Of a stretch of DNA of 64,000 bases, positions 7,859-17,974 are shown piece by piece. The position numbers were made by a program, and so were the translations under genes. The stretch comes from SCUB01 sp041918675 (GTDB taxonomy: Bacteria; Pseudomonadota; Alphaproteobacteria; Rhizobiales; Xanthobacteraceae). How positions within the stretch are numbered: the stretch's first letter is position 1; each line of letters starts with the position of its first letter. Under the pieces are notes generated by a model. It saw nothing but the letters and a program-made list of their open reading frames with translations, did not search any database and had not been told where the DNA came from. The stretch is taken from contig JAYRVF010000014.1 of the NCBI GenBank assembly GCA_041918675.1, positions 496,001 through 560,000 on the forward strand, in the 5' to 3' direction.

Positions 7859-9270
7859 CACGCCACTCCCCGCTTGAGCGAACGGCTCGCGCCGCGCACC
7901 ACCCGCTCGATTTCCCGCTGGTCCGCCGGCATGACGCGGACGCGCTCGGGACGCGTCATCAGATCGTCGAGCCAAGCGGGCAATCGCGGCCGCGCCCCGC
8001 AGGCCGCCTCGACCGCGTCGGGAAATTTCGCCGCGTGCGCGGTCGACAGCAGCACCATCGGCACCGGCGGATTGGCCGTCTCCTTTTCCTCGACCGCGAG
8101 AGCGACGGCCGTGTGCGGATCGACGAGATCGCCGGCCTCGTGCCAGGCGGCGCGGATGGCGGCGTTGGTTTCCTCCTCGTCGGCGCGGCCGGCGTCGAAT
8201 TCCTCGCGGATCGCGGCGAGCGCGGCGCCGGGCAATTCGAACCGGCCCGATTGCAACAGCGAGGCCATCAGCGTCCGCACCATCGCGGCGTCGCGACCGG
8301 TCGCGTCGAACACCAGGCGCTCGAAATTCGACGAGACCTGAATGTCCATCGACGGCGAGGACGTCGCCCGCACCCCGCGCACCTCGTAGGTACCGGTCGC
8401 CAGCGTTCGCGCCAGAATGTCGTTGACGTTGGTGGCGATGCGCAGCCGGCCGATCGGCAGGCCCATGCGCTTGGCGACGTAGCCGGCGAAGATGTCGCCG
8501 AAATTTCCCGTCGGAACGGTGAAGTCGACGGCGCGCGCGGGAGCGCCGAGCGCGACGGCGGCGGTGAAATAATAGACCGCCTGCGCGACGATGCGTGCCC
8601 AATTGATCGAATTGACGCCGGACAGCGACACCTCGTCGCGGAAGGCGTGATGGTTGAACATCGCCTTCACGATCGCCTGGCAATCGTCGAAATTGCCCTC
8701 CACCGCCAGCGCGTGGACGTTGCCGTCCGGCGCCGTCGTCATCATCCGACGCTGCACGTCGGAGATGCGCCCTTGCGGAAACAACACGACGAGGTCGATG
8801 TTGTCGCGGCCGCGAAAGGCCTCGACCGCCGCGCCGCCGGTGTCGCCGGAAGTCGCGACCACGATCGTGGCGCGCTCGCCGCGCTTGGCCAGCACATGGT
8901 CCATCAGCCGCGCCAGCAATTGCATGGCGATGTCCTTGAATGCGAGCGTCGGACCGTGAAACAGCTCGAGGATGAACTGGCGGGGCCCGACCTGATCGAG
9001 CGGGACGACCGCCGGATGGCGGAAGGTCGCATAGGCCTCGTTGGCCATCGCCGCGAGATCGACATCGGAAATTTCATCGCCCACGAAAGGACGGATCACC
9101 TCGACAGCCGCCTCGGCATAGGGCTTGCCGAACAGGCCGGCGATGGCTTCCCGCGACAGGGTCGGCCAGGATTCCGGCACATAAAGCCCGCCGTCGCGGG
9201 CAAGCCCCGTCAGCATGACGTCGCAGAAGCCGAGCCTTTCGGCCTCACCGCGGGTCGAAACATAGCGCAC
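7858..9270 (-). CDS. thrC: Threonine synthase
   Basis: PLP-dependent conversion of O-phosphohomoserine to threonine, the last step of the pathway. The 470-residue protein has the N-terminal LARDGGLYVPESWP, the PLP lysine in GPTLAFKDIAMQLL (about K112), the phosphate-binding ATSGDTGGAA and the TGNFGDIFAGY block. The start is a GTG with GAGGAGA upstream. It shares one base with the ATG of the downstream M16 protease. An AT-rich palindrome lies about 35 bp upstream of the start and may carry its control. Confidence 0.96.
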   Translation of the reverse strand: MRYVSTRGEAERLGFCDVMLTGLARDGGLYVPESWPTLSREAIAGLFGKPYAEAAVEVIRPFVGDEISDVDLAAMANEAYATFRHPAVVPLDQVGPRQFILELFHGPTLAFKDIAMQLLARLMDHVLAKRGERATIVVATSGDTGGAAVEAFRGRDNIDLVVLFPQGRISDVQRRMMTTAPDGNVHALAVEGNFDDCQAIVKAMFNHHAFRDEVSLSGVNSINWARIVAQAVYYFTAAVALGAPARAVDFTVPTGNFGDIFAGYVAKRMGLPIGRLRIATNVNDILARTLATGTYEVRGVRATSSPSMDIQVSSNFERLVFDATGRDAAMVRTLMASLLQSGRFELPGAALAAIREEFDAGRADEEETNAAIRAAWHEAGDLVDPHTAVALAVEEKETANPPVPMVLLSTAHAAKFPDAVEAACGARPRLPAWLDDLMTRPERVRVMPADQREIERVVRGASRSLKRGVA

Positions 9271-9304
9271 GAAATCCGTCTCCTCGGACCATGTCCGTCA
9301 TAAC

Positions 9305-9333
9305 ATGCTGATATAACTATATAAAATCAGCAT
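9305..9333. promoter_or_regulatory. AT-rich palindrome upstream of thrC
   Basis: Perfect 8-bp arms atgctgat (9305-9312) and atcagcat (9326-9333) flank a 13-nt A/T spacer, an island of low GC in very GC-rich sequence. It sits immediately upstream of the thrC start region. Seen from the thrC strand it includes TATA-like hexamers. It may be an operator with a promoter -10 element inside; the regulator is unknown. Confidence 0.45.
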
Positions 9334-9838
9334 TGGCCTCGCCTGAGCCGGGCACCATAACGCATGATCCGGGCCAGTGGAATTCCATCCTTGCCCGGCG
9401 AAGATGGCGCCCCTTCGCGCGTCAAGCGCCGGTCCGGCCCATATGGCCCCGCGCTCGGCGCGCGTGAAGGCCGGAGCCCGGCCATTCCGACGCCACCCGA
9501 CCGTCGCCGAAGGCACAACCCGGGAGGGCGACGCTTCACCACCCACCTTGACACCTCCAAATCGGGCGGTAGGCAGGCAAAGCCATGAAAATCGGCGGTG
9601 ATTCGCGGAATGCGATTGGTTGTCGGCCACGCCGTCGACGCAATTTGCTGGCCAGAAGTCTGCTGGGATGACCGCCGAGGCGCCCATTTCGAGGCACTTC
9701 GGAGGCCATTCAAGGCGTTCGCCGCGAAAAGCGCATGGGACGCGCGAAAGCGCCCTGGCGCGGCGCGCGAGGACGGTGCCTGACGCGGCGCACGAACATG
9801 GCGATCGAGGATGGCGGATCGGCAATAACGGATCGGCG
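9334..9838. other. Gene-free intergenic region
   Basis: About 500 bp between the divergent thrC and IalB-like genes. Open frames exist on both strands, but none shows a plausible start, codon pattern or recognisable product. No RNA gene or strong terminator was seen. Confidence 0.4.
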
Positions 9839-10417
9839 ATGAAGAAGAAAATGGCACCAGCTTCGAACCATTTTTCCGCGACCGGACTTCTATCGGCGGC
9901 CGGGCTTGTATCCGTGGCCGGACTTGCCTGGACTTTCCTCGCCGTCGCGGGTCTCGTGTTCTCGCTGGGCGCGAGCAAGGCCTCGGCACAGGGCGCGGTG
10001 CGCTCCATTCACGGCGACTGGCAGATTCGTTGCGACACGCCGCCCGGCGCGAAATCCGAGCAATGCGCGCTGATTCAGAGCGTGACGGCCGAGGACCGCG
10101 CCAATGCCGGCATCACCGTCATCGTCCTGAAGACCGCCGACCAGAAGAGCCGGCTGATGCGCGCGGTTGCCCCGCTCGGCGTGCTGCTGCCGTCCGGCCT
10201 CGGCCTCAAGGTCGACCAGGCCGATGTCGGGCGCGCCGGCTTCGTGCGCTGCCTGCCCAATGGCTGCGTCGCCGAGGTCGTCATGGACGACACGCTGCTC
10301 GGCCAATTGCGCGCCGCGAAGACCGCGACCTTCATCATCTTCGAGACGCCGGAGGAAGGCATCGGCTTTCCCCTGAGCATGAAGGGCTTCGGCGAAGGCT
10401 TCGACAAGCTGCCCTGA
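9839..10417 (+). CDS. IalB family secreted protein
   Basis: Invasion-associated locus B-type protein, a small secreted family widespread in non-pathogenic alphaproteobacteria and of unclear function. The 192-residue product has an unusually long hydrophobic N terminus with cleavage expected after ASA (about residue 50). The mature part shows HGDWQIRCDTPPG, the paired Cys segment SEQCALIQ and FVRCLPNGCVAEV, and ends FPLSMKGFGEGFDKLP. I chose the ATG at 9839; the frame continues upstream without a better start. It is followed 130 bp later by tldD on the same strand. Confidence 0.88.
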   Translation: MKKKMAPASNHFSATGLLSAAGLVSVAGLAWTFLAVAGLVFSLGASKASAQGAVRSIHGDWQIRCDTPPGAKSEQCALIQSVTAEDRANAGITVIVLKTADQKSRLMRAVAPLGVLLPSGLGLKVDQADVGRAGFVRCLPNGCVAEVVMDDTLLGQLRAAKTATFIIFETPEEGIGFPLSMKGFGEGFDKLP

Positions 10418-10547
10418 GCTCTCGCAATCGCCGGCGAATGCATTATCTGTTGAGAGGATTTCGCATTAACCCCGGCGGAGCCGGGCGGCCGCGGTCGCCC
10501 GCCTTTCGCCGCCCACCGATCAGCCCGCCATCCAGGAGGAGCGCCGC

Positions 10548-11960
<1,413 letters not shown>

Positions 11961-12006
11961 TCGAAGATCGACGCCGGCGGCGCGCCTCGCCCGGCCGGCG
12001 GGCGCG

Positions 12007-12585
12007 CTACCTCACCACGCCAGAAACGCAGCACGGCTTGCGGCGCGGCGGTTTGATCTGGCTCTTGAGATAGCAATGCGGCCCCATCGCGCCGTAGCCG
12101 GGCCGGACATAGGTCCAGGCGCGGCATTTCGGATCGCCGGCGCACGCGTCCCGGCATGCCTCGGCGGGCTGATCCGATCTCACCTCGAAATTGCGGTAGT
12201 CGCCGCCGAAGCGGTCGATCGAGGTTTCGATGCCGCCGGTGCGCGGCTCGACCACGCCCGCCCCGCGCACACCGGAAACGCAGCACGCGCTCTCGACGCG
12301 GCGCGGCACGATGTTCTTCAACGAGCAGGCGGCCACGTCGCGCGCGGTCGGATAGGAGAAGCTCCACGCCTTGCAGCGCCGGTCGCGCTCGCAGCGCAGC
12401 GCGCATTCGGCCGGATCGCCCGAATCGAGATCGAAATGGGCGTATTCCCCGCCCGGCCGATCGGTCGCCGGCTGCGCCGCGACGCGGCCGAGGCGCGTAT
12501 CGATGCCGGCGATCGCGAGGAGGACGAGCGCGACCGCCATCCACCACGCCATCCAGGCCTGTCGCCTCTCGATCAAATTCCGCAT
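12007..12585 (-). CDS. Secreted two-PAN-domain protein
   Basis: A 192-residue protein with an N-terminal membrane/signal segment (WMAWWMAVALVLLAIAGID) and two Cys-rich PAN/apple-type modules, about residues 45-105 and 120-190. Each has the pattern of spaced Cys with CxxxCERDRRCKAWSF in the first and CRDACAGDPKCRAWTY in the second, and each ends in a paired CC (ACCVSG, PCCVSG). PAN modules bind proteins or carbohydrates, and this one probably acts in the envelope. The ATG at 12585 places the hydrophobic segment near the N terminus; the longer frame to 12669 adds only Arg-rich sequence. A 17-bp palindrome lies about 120 bp upstream. Confidence 0.85.
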   Translation of the reverse strand: MRNLIERRQAWMAWWMAVALVLLAIAGIDTRLGRVAAQPATDRPGGEYAHFDLDSGDPAECALRCERDRRCKAWSFSYPTARDVAACSLKNIVPRRVESACCVSGVRGAGVVEPRTGGIETSIDRFGGDYRNFEVRSDQPAEACRDACAGDPKCRAWTYVRPGYGAMGPHCYLKSQIKPPRRKPCCVSGVVR

Positions 12586-12706
12586 GGCGCGATCCACGGC
12601 ACGATTTCGTCTTGCTCCGTCGCATCTCGGCGCATGCGGCATTTCAGGCGCATGCGCGCGCGATTGCAATGCCCATTTGATCGGCCCGCGGATGTATGGT
12701 CGATGA

Positions 12707-12723
12707 ACAATCTGACAGATTGT
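12707..12723. promoter_or_regulatory. 17-bp perfect palindrome, operator-like
   Basis: acaatct-gac-agattgt is a perfect inverted repeat with 7-bp arms and a 3-bp centre, lying between gshA (upstream on the minus strand) and the PAN-domain gene. Such geometry is typical of a dimeric repressor site. The regulator is unknown; no regulator gene is adjacent. Confidence 0.45.
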
Positions 12724-12752
12724 GGGTATTGCGATCGGGTCGACGCCGCCCG

Positions 12753-12765
12753 TGACACCGTGTCA
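12753..12765. promoter_or_regulatory. Short palindrome next to the gshA stop codon
   Basis: tgacac-c-gtgtca, 6-bp arms around one base, ends three bases beyond the gshA stop (12768, minus strand). It could be a second protein-binding site beside the 17-bp palindrome. A terminator is less likely because no U-tract follows. Confidence 0.3.
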
Positions 12766-12767
12766 GG

Positions 12768-14138
12768 TCAAAACGCGAACTCGTCATAGACCGGCTCGAC
12801 CGAACCGGCCCAATCGGATTCGAATTTGCGCAGCAGATGTTCGGCCGGCGTCATGCCGTCGTCGACGATGTGGTCGAGCGGATCGAGATGGATCGTCTCG
12901 TCGCGCCCGTCCGGTCCGAAGCGGCCGCGCCTGGCGAGCCCGGCGCGAGCGAGCGCGAGGCAGTCGCGCGCGACGTCGCGGATGGTGCGTCCGCCGATGG
13001 GTGTCTTCAATCCAAGCCGCGGCACGTCGTCGCGCATACGCTGCCGCTCCGCCGCCGACCAGTCGCGCGCGAGCATCCAGGCCTCATCCAGGCTCTTGTC
13101 GTCGTAAAGGAGGCCGACCCAGAACGCCGGCAGCGCCGGAATTCGCCGCCAGCCGCAGCCGTCCGCGCCGCGCATCTCCAGATAGCGCTTGAGCCGCACC
13201 TCGGGGAAAACCGTAGAGACGTGATTGGCCCAGTCCGACAGCGTGGCGCGCTCGCCCGGCAGGCGCGGATGGCGTCCGGCGAACAGATCGCGGAACGAGG
13301 AACCGGCGACATCGAGATAGGCGTCGCCGCGCTTGATGAAATACATCGGCACGTCGAGAACGTAGTCGACCCAGCGCTCATAGCCCATGCCGTCCTCGAA
13401 CACGAAGGGCAGCATGCCGGATCTCGCCGGATCGGTATCGCGCCAGATCTCCGAGCGGAACGAGAGAAAGCCATTCGGCTTTCCCTCGGTGAAAGGCGAG
13501 TTCGCGAACAGCGCCGTCGCCACCGGCTGCAGCGCCAGCGCCACGCGGAATTTCTTGACCATGTCGGCTTCCGACCCGTAGTCGAGATTGGTCTGCACCG
13601 TGCAGGTCCGGTACATCATGTCGAGGCCGAGCGTTCCAACCTTCGGCATGTAGCCGGTCATGATCTTGTAGCGGCCCTTGGGCATCATCGGAATTCGCGC
13701 GCGCGACCAGCTCGGCGTCATGCCGAGGCCGAGAAAGCCGATGCCGAGCGGCTCGGCGATCTCGCGCACCTGGGCCAGATGCGCCATCAATTCCGCCAGC
13801 GTGTGATGCACGGTCGTCACCGGCGCGCCGGAAAGCTCGAACTGCCCGCCCGGCTCGAGCGAGATCGCGCCGCCGCCGGTCACGTCCGACAGCCCGATGA
13901 TCTTGTCGCGCTCGACGATCGGCTCCCAACCGAGCAGATATTTCATGCCTTCCAGCAACGCGCCGATGCCGTTCGCCCCCTCATAGGGAATCGGCGCGTG
14001 GCCCTCGACCCTGAACGGCGTCTTCTCGTGCTCGGTGCCGATGCGAAACGCGTGTTTCGGCTTCTCGCCGGCCGCGACCCAGGCGACGAGTTCGTCGCGC
14101 GACGTCACCGGCGTCATGTCGATCTGATCACGAGCCAT
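12768..14138 (-). CDS. gshA: Glutamate-cysteine ligase
   Basis: First step of glutathione synthesis, ATP-dependent joining of glutamate and cysteine in the cytoplasm. The 456-residue protein belongs to the plant/alphaproteobacterial GCL type, with FRIGTEHEKTPFR at the N terminus, GGGAISLEPGGQFELSGAP near residue 100, MMYRTCTVQTNLDYGSE and RYLEMRGADGCG. The ATG at 14138 is used because the upstream frame to 14234 is not conserved-looking. The glutathione S-transferase and its MarR regulator lie just upstream, giving a small glutathione-related neighbourhood. Confidence 0.95.
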   Translation of the reverse strand: MARDQIDMTPVTSRDELVAWVAAGEKPKHAFRIGTEHEKTPFRVEGHAPIPYEGANGIGALLEGMKYLLGWEPIVERDKIIGLSDVTGGGAISLEPGGQFELSGAPVTTVHHTLAELMAHLAQVREIAEPLGIGFLGLGMTPSWSRARIPMMPKGRYKIMTGYMPKVGTLGLDMMYRTCTVQTNLDYGSEADMVKKFRVALALQPVATALFANSPFTEGKPNGFLSFRSEIWRDTDPARSGMLPFVFEDGMGYERWVDYVLDVPMYFIKRGDAYLDVAGSSFRDLFAGRHPRLPGERATLSDWANHVSTVFPEVRLKRYLEMRGADGCGWRRIPALPAFWVGLLYDDKSLDEAWMLARDWSAAERQRMRDDVPRLGLKTPIGGRTIRDVARDCLALARAGLARRGRFGPDGRDETIHLDPLDHIVDDGMTPAEHLLRKFESDWAGSVEPVYDEFAF

Positions 14139-14311
14139 GAGTACTTCCAACCAAAACGCGCGCGACCATACACGGCCCGCGATCGGGCAGGCAACGACAA
14201 ACATCCCGATGCGCGCCCGTCGCGCTTGGTTCACGCGGAATTGTCGTCGTCGATCCGGTCATCCAGCAAATCCCGCCACCGCGAAAGGCGCGTGAAGAAG
14301 AAAATACCACG

Positions 14312-14776
14312 TCAGCGCGCGTCGACGGATTCATCGATCGCTTCGTCGACGCGCTCGAGCAGGTTCGCCAACCGCGCCGCTTCCGCGTCCGACAGCCTCG
14401 AGCCGAGATGATGCTCGACCGCCCGCGCGTAGGCCGCCTTCATCCGCTTGCGCAGGTCGCGCCCGTTCTCGGTAATGACCACGAAAAGCCCGCGCCGGTC
14501 CTTCGGACATTGCGCGCGCTCCACCAGCCCGGCCTCGACCAGGCGGTCGATCAGGCGCGACAGGCCATATTGCGGCATCGCGATCAGCGGCTCGAGATCG
14601 ACCGGCCGCATCGCCCCGTGCGGCGCGCGCGCCAGCTCGTGCAGCGCGTCGTACCAGGGCAGCGGTGGAAATCCCGCGCGCTTGAGATCGCGCTCGACCG
14701 CGTCGCGCAAGCGATGCCGCACGCGCAGGAGACGCGTCCAGGCGGCCGCGATTTCTGGCGATGGCTTGCGCGGCAT
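14312..14776 (-). CDS. MarR family transcriptional regulator
   Basis: A 154-residue winged-helix DNA-binding protein. The central part (PVDLEPLIAMPQYGLSRLIDRLVEAGLVER, split here as PVDLEPLIAMPQ and YGLSRLIDRLVEAG) is the recognition helix region. It is followed by the wing CPKDRRGLFVVITENGRDL, with the DRRG-type motif of the family. It is divergent from the glutathione S-transferase gene, and a palindrome in the shared intergenic region is the probable binding site. By analogy with the family it represses both genes until a phenolic or electrophilic ligand binds; the ligand is not known. Confidence 0.93.
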   Translation of the reverse strand: MPRKPSPEIAAAWTRLLRVRHRLRDAVERDLKRAGFPPLPWYDALHELARAPHGAMRPVDLEPLIAMPQYGLSRLIDRLVEAGLVERAQCPKDRRGLFVVITENGRDLRKRMKAAYARAVEHHLGSRLSDAEAARLANLLERVDEAIDESVDAR

Positions 14777-14884
14777 GGCGGCTCACCCCGCTTGCGGTCG
14801 CCGCGCGCGGCCGCGCGCGGGCCGCGGCGCAAGCCCCGACCCATCGCCCCGCCGGCGGCCGGCGCCGATCCGATTTTGTTGCAT

Positions 14885-14912
14885 TTGCATCCAACTTGAC
14901 AAGTTCATGCAA
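14885..14912. promoter_or_regulatory. Probable MarR operator between marR and gst
   Basis: Nested inverted repeats: outer ttgcat/atgcaa (14885-14890/14907-14912) and inner aacttg/caagtt (14893-14898/14900-14905) around a central a. The near-perfect dyad is 28 bp long and overlaps the -35 hexamer of the gst promoter, so a bound dimer would block polymerase. The divergent MarR gene makes it the natural ligand. Confidence 0.7.
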
Positions 14913-14924
14913 CTGCATTCATAT
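14896..14924 (+). promoter_or_regulatory. Putative sigma-70 promoter of gst
   Basis: A consensus TTGACA at 14896-14901 is followed after 17 bp by TCATAT at 14919-14924. The -35 lies in the middle of the palindromic operator. Transcription would begin about 80 bp before the gst start. Confidence 0.55.
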
Positions 14925-15010
14925 CGGCTCCGCCGAGAATTGCAAGCCGGCCCCCTCGCCATCCCGTCCGGCCGTCGGCAAATCCCCCGCCCCTCAAGGA
15001 GTTGCCCCCA

Positions 15011-15619
15011 ATGAAACTCTATTATCTGCCCGGCACCTGTTCGCTGTCGCCGCATATCGCGCTGCGCGAGGCCGGACTCGCGTTCGATCTCGAAAAGGTC
15101 GACCGCAAGACCGGCGTCACCGCCTCCGGCGAAACCTACGGCAAGGTCAATCCGCCGGGTTATGTACCGGCGCTGCGCCTCGACGACGGCGAGGTCCTCA
15201 CCGAGGGGCCGGCGATCGTCCAATATGTCGCCGACCGGGCGCCGGACAAGAAGCTCGCGCCGCCGGCAGGCACGATGGAGCGTTATCGGCTGCAGAGCTG
15301 GCTCAACTTCGTCGCCACGGAGATCCACCGGAACTTCACCCCGCTGTTCAACCCCACGATGTCGGACGAGACCAAGGCATTCTTCAAGGAGCGTATTCTC
15401 CAGCGCGTCGGCCACGTCGACACGCGGCTCGCCGGCCGCGACTATCTCACCGGCGACCAGTTCACCATCGCCGACATCTACCTGTTCGTGACGATGACCT
15501 GGACCAAGCCGACCAAGATCGATCTCTCGCCATTCCCCAACATCGTCGCCTTCATGAAGCGGGTCGGCGAGCGCCCTTCGGTGCAAGCCGCGCTGAAGGC
15601 CGAGGGCCTCGCCGGCTGA
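15011..15619 (+). CDS. gst: Glutathione S-transferase, beta-class-like
   Basis: Cytosolic conjugation of glutathione to electrophiles, or a related disulfide or isomerase role. The 202-residue protein starts MKLYYLPGTCSLSPHIALRE, with the beta-class catalytic Cys at residue 10 and the thioredoxin-like N-terminal domain through GYVPALRLDDGEVLTEGPAI (the cis-Pro and SNAIL-like Glu). The all-helical C-terminal domain carries LTGDQFTIADIYLFVTM. AAGGAG precedes the ATG. It is divergent from the MarR gene and close to gshA, and ends in a strong bidirectional terminator. Confidence 0.94.
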   Translation: MKLYYLPGTCSLSPHIALREAGLAFDLEKVDRKTGVTASGETYGKVNPPGYVPALRLDDGEVLTEGPAIVQYVADRAPDKKLAPPAGTMERYRLQSWLNFVATEIHRNFTPLFNPTMSDETKAFFKERILQRVGHVDTRLAGRDYLTGDQFTIADIYLFVTMTWTKPTKIDLSPFPNIVAFMKRVGERPSVQAALKAEGLAG

Positions 15620-15644
15620 TCGCCGCGCGTCCCGCCACCAATCA

Positions 15645-15679
15645 AAAATGGCCGGAAGCACGACGCTTCCGGCCATTTT
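15645..15679. terminator. Perfect bidirectional intrinsic terminator
   Basis: Fifteen-base perfect arms aaaatggccggaagc and gcttccggccatttt (15645-15659/15665-15679) enclose a 5-nt loop. The A/T ends give a U-tract in both directions, so it can terminate both gst (rightward) and the converging fatty-acid oxidation operon (leftward). Confidence 0.93.
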
Positions 15680-15756
15680 CGTTTCAACCCGCTCGGCGCC
15701 GGAGCATTTCTCGGCGCGGCGGAATCATCGCGCCGGGGAGCGTTCCGGACGCGCGC

Positions 15757-17964
15757 TCACGCCGCCGATTTCGCCGGCGGGAACCGCCCGTAGAAGGTTT
15801 CGCCCTTCGCCGCCATGTCGACGAGCAGCTTCGGCGGCTTGAAGCGTTCGCCGTATTTCTTTTCCAGCTTGCGGCAGAGCGCGACGAAGGCCTTGGTTCC
15901 CATCATGTCGATATAGGAGAGCGTGCCGCCGGTGTAGGGCGCGAACCCGAAACCCAGGATCGAGCCGACATCGGCCTCGCGCATGTCGGTGATGACGTTG
16001 TCCTCGACCGTGCGCGCGGCCTCGACCGCCTGCACCACCAGGAAGCGCTGCTTCATTTCCAGGACGTCGAGCGTGTCCGGATCGAGCTTCTTCTTCTGCA
16101 TGTCGGCGAGCCCGGGCCACAGCTTCTTCTTGCCCTTGTCGGGATAGTCGTAGAAGCCCTTGCCGTTCTTGCGGCCGAGGCGCTCGCGCTTTTCGACCAA
16201 CTCGACCAGCATCGCCTTCTGCGCCTGGTCGATCGCCTTGGGGCCGAGATCGGCTTCCGTCGCCCGCACGATCTTCAGCGCCAGGTCGATGGCGACCTCG
16301 TCGGTCAGCGACAATGGACCGACCGGCATGCCGGCCATCTTGGCGACGTTCTCGATCATCGCCGGCGGAACACCCTCGCCGAACATGAAGTGCCCCTCGG
16401 CGATGTACTTCAGCACGCAACGGTTGGCGAAGAAGCCGCGCGAATCGTTGACCACGATCGGCGTCTTCTTGATGGCGCGGACATAGTCGAGCGCGGTGGC
16501 GAGCGCGGCGTCGCCGGTGTTCTTGCCGAGAATGATCTCGACCAGCATCATCTTGTCGACCGGCGAGAAGAAGTGGATGCCGATGAAACGCGCCTGGTCC
16601 TTGAACTCGGCCTGCAACGAGGTGATCGGCAGCGTCGAGGTGTTGGAGGCGAAGATCGCGCCCGGCTTGAGCAGCGGCTGCGCCTTGGCGAAAATATCCG
16701 CCTTGACCTTGCGGTCCTCGAACACCGCCTCGATGACGAGATCGCAATCGCTCAGCGCGGCGAAGTCCGGCGTCGCGGTGATGCGCGCGAGCAGCGCCTC
16801 GCGGTCGGCCTCCTTGGCCCGGCCCTTCTTGATCTGGCCGCTGATCAGATTGTCGGAATGCGCCTTGCCCTTGTCGGCGCTGGCCTGATCGCGATCGAGC
16901 AGCACGATGTCGATGCCGGCCATCGCCGTCACATAACCGATGCCCGCGCCCATGAAGCCGGCGCCGATGATGCCGACCTTCTTGATCTTGGTCGGCGGCG
17001 CGCCGGCCGGGCGGCGCGCGCCCTTGTTGAGGTCCTGCATCGAGATGAACAGGCTGCGGATCATCGCCGCCGCCTCCGGCGTGCGCACGACGTGGGCGAA
17101 CTGACGCGCCTCCACGCGCAGCGCCAGATCCATCGGCAATTGCAACCCCTCATAGACGCATTGCATGATCGCGCGCGCGGCCGGATAGTTGTCGAAGGTC
17201 TCGCGGCGATAGATCGCGTTGGCGGCGGGGAAGAGCTGCATGCCGGCCTTGGAATAGACCGGGCCGCCGGGAAGCTTGAAGCCCTCGACATCCCACGGCG
17301 CGACCGGCTTGCCGCCGCCCTTGATCCAATCCTTCGCCGCCTTGACGAGGTCGGCCGCCGGCACGATCGCGTCGACGAGCTTGGCGCCCTTGGCGCGCGC
17401 GAGGTTGAGGACATCGCCCTTCAGCATCATCTGCAGCGCGTCGCCGGGCTGCATGATCCGCGCGAGGCGCTGCGTGCCGCCGGCGCCGGGGAACAGGCCG
17501 ATCTTGATTTCGGGAAGGCCGAGACGCGTCTTGGGATTCTCCGCCGCGATGCGCTGATGACACGACAGGCACAGCTCGAACGCGCCGCCGAGCGCCAGGC
17601 CATTGATCGCGGCGACCCACGGCTTGCCGCAGGTCTCCAGGCGGCGGAAGATGCGCGACAGGCGTCCGGCGTCCTCGAGCAGTTGCGCCTTGGCCGCTTC
17701 CTCGCCCTTCTTCTTGAGCGTGTCGGCATAGACCCGTCCGAACGTCTCCAGCATGGTGAGGTCCGCGCCGCCGGAGAAGGCCTCCTTGGCCGAGGTGATG
17801 ACGACACCCTTGACGCCGGCGTCGTTGGTCGTCGCCTCGACGATGGCCGCCAATTCGTCGATCGTCTTGATATCGAAAACATTCATGGAGCGCCCAGGCA
17901 TGTCCCAGGTGACGAGGGCAATGCCGTCGGCGTCGGTATCGATCTTGAAATTGGTATAGGACAT
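15757..17964 (-). CDS. fadB: Enoyl-CoA hydratase/3-hydroxyacyl-CoA dehydrogenase (FadB/FadJ type)
   Basis: Multifunctional beta-oxidation enzyme. The 735-residue protein starts with an enoyl-CoA hydratase domain (about 1-200) that keeps both catalytic glutamates in GLALGGAFELCL and LPEIKIGLFPGAGG. A NAD-binding hydroxyacyl-CoA dehydrogenase domain from about residue 330 has the Rossmann motif GIIGAGFMGAGIG. The C-terminal dehydrogenase halves include FFSPVDKMMLVEII and DSRGFFANR. AAGGAG sits before the ATG at 17964. It is the last gene of the operon, 10 bp after the cupin gene, with thiolase and acyl-CoA dehydrogenase upstream. Confidence 0.95.
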   Translation of the reverse strand: MSYTNFKIDTDADGIALVTWDMPGRSMNVFDIKTIDELAAIVEATTNDAGVKGVVITSAKEAFSGGADLTMLETFGRVYADTLKKKGEEAAKAQLLEDAGRLSRIFRRLETCGKPWVAAINGLALGGAFELCLSCHQRIAAENPKTRLGLPEIKIGLFPGAGGTQRLARIMQPGDALQMMLKGDVLNLARAKGAKLVDAIVPAADLVKAAKDWIKGGGKPVAPWDVEGFKLPGGPVYSKAGMQLFPAANAIYRRETFDNYPAARAIMQCVYEGLQLPMDLALRVEARQFAHVVRTPEAAAMIRSLFISMQDLNKGARRPAGAPPTKIKKVGIIGAGFMGAGIGYVTAMAGIDIVLLDRDQASADKGKAHSDNLISGQIKKGRAKEADREALLARITATPDFAALSDCDLVIEAVFEDRKVKADIFAKAQPLLKPGAIFASNTSTLPITSLQAEFKDQARFIGIHFFSPVDKMMLVEIILGKNTGDAALATALDYVRAIKKTPIVVNDSRGFFANRCVLKYIAEGHFMFGEGVPPAMIENVAKMAGMPVGPLSLTDEVAIDLALKIVRATEADLGPKAIDQAQKAMLVELVEKRERLGRKNGKGFYDYPDKGKKKLWPGLADMQKKKLDPDTLDVLEMKQRFLVVQAVEAARTVEDNVITDMREADVGSILGFGFAPYTGGTLSYIDMMGTKAFVALCRKLEKKYGERFKPPKLLVDMAAKGETFYGRFPPAKSAA

Positions 17965-17974
17965 ATCGCGCTCC

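Noticed and set aside
6368..8341. 657-codon open frame on the plus strand opposite the M16 protease
   Set aside because: Shadow frame; no domain, and the opposite strand encodes clear zinc protease motifs.
9298..10008. 236-codon minus-strand frame upstream of thrC
   Set aside because: No plausible start signal, low-complexity content, overlaps the IalB-like gene start.
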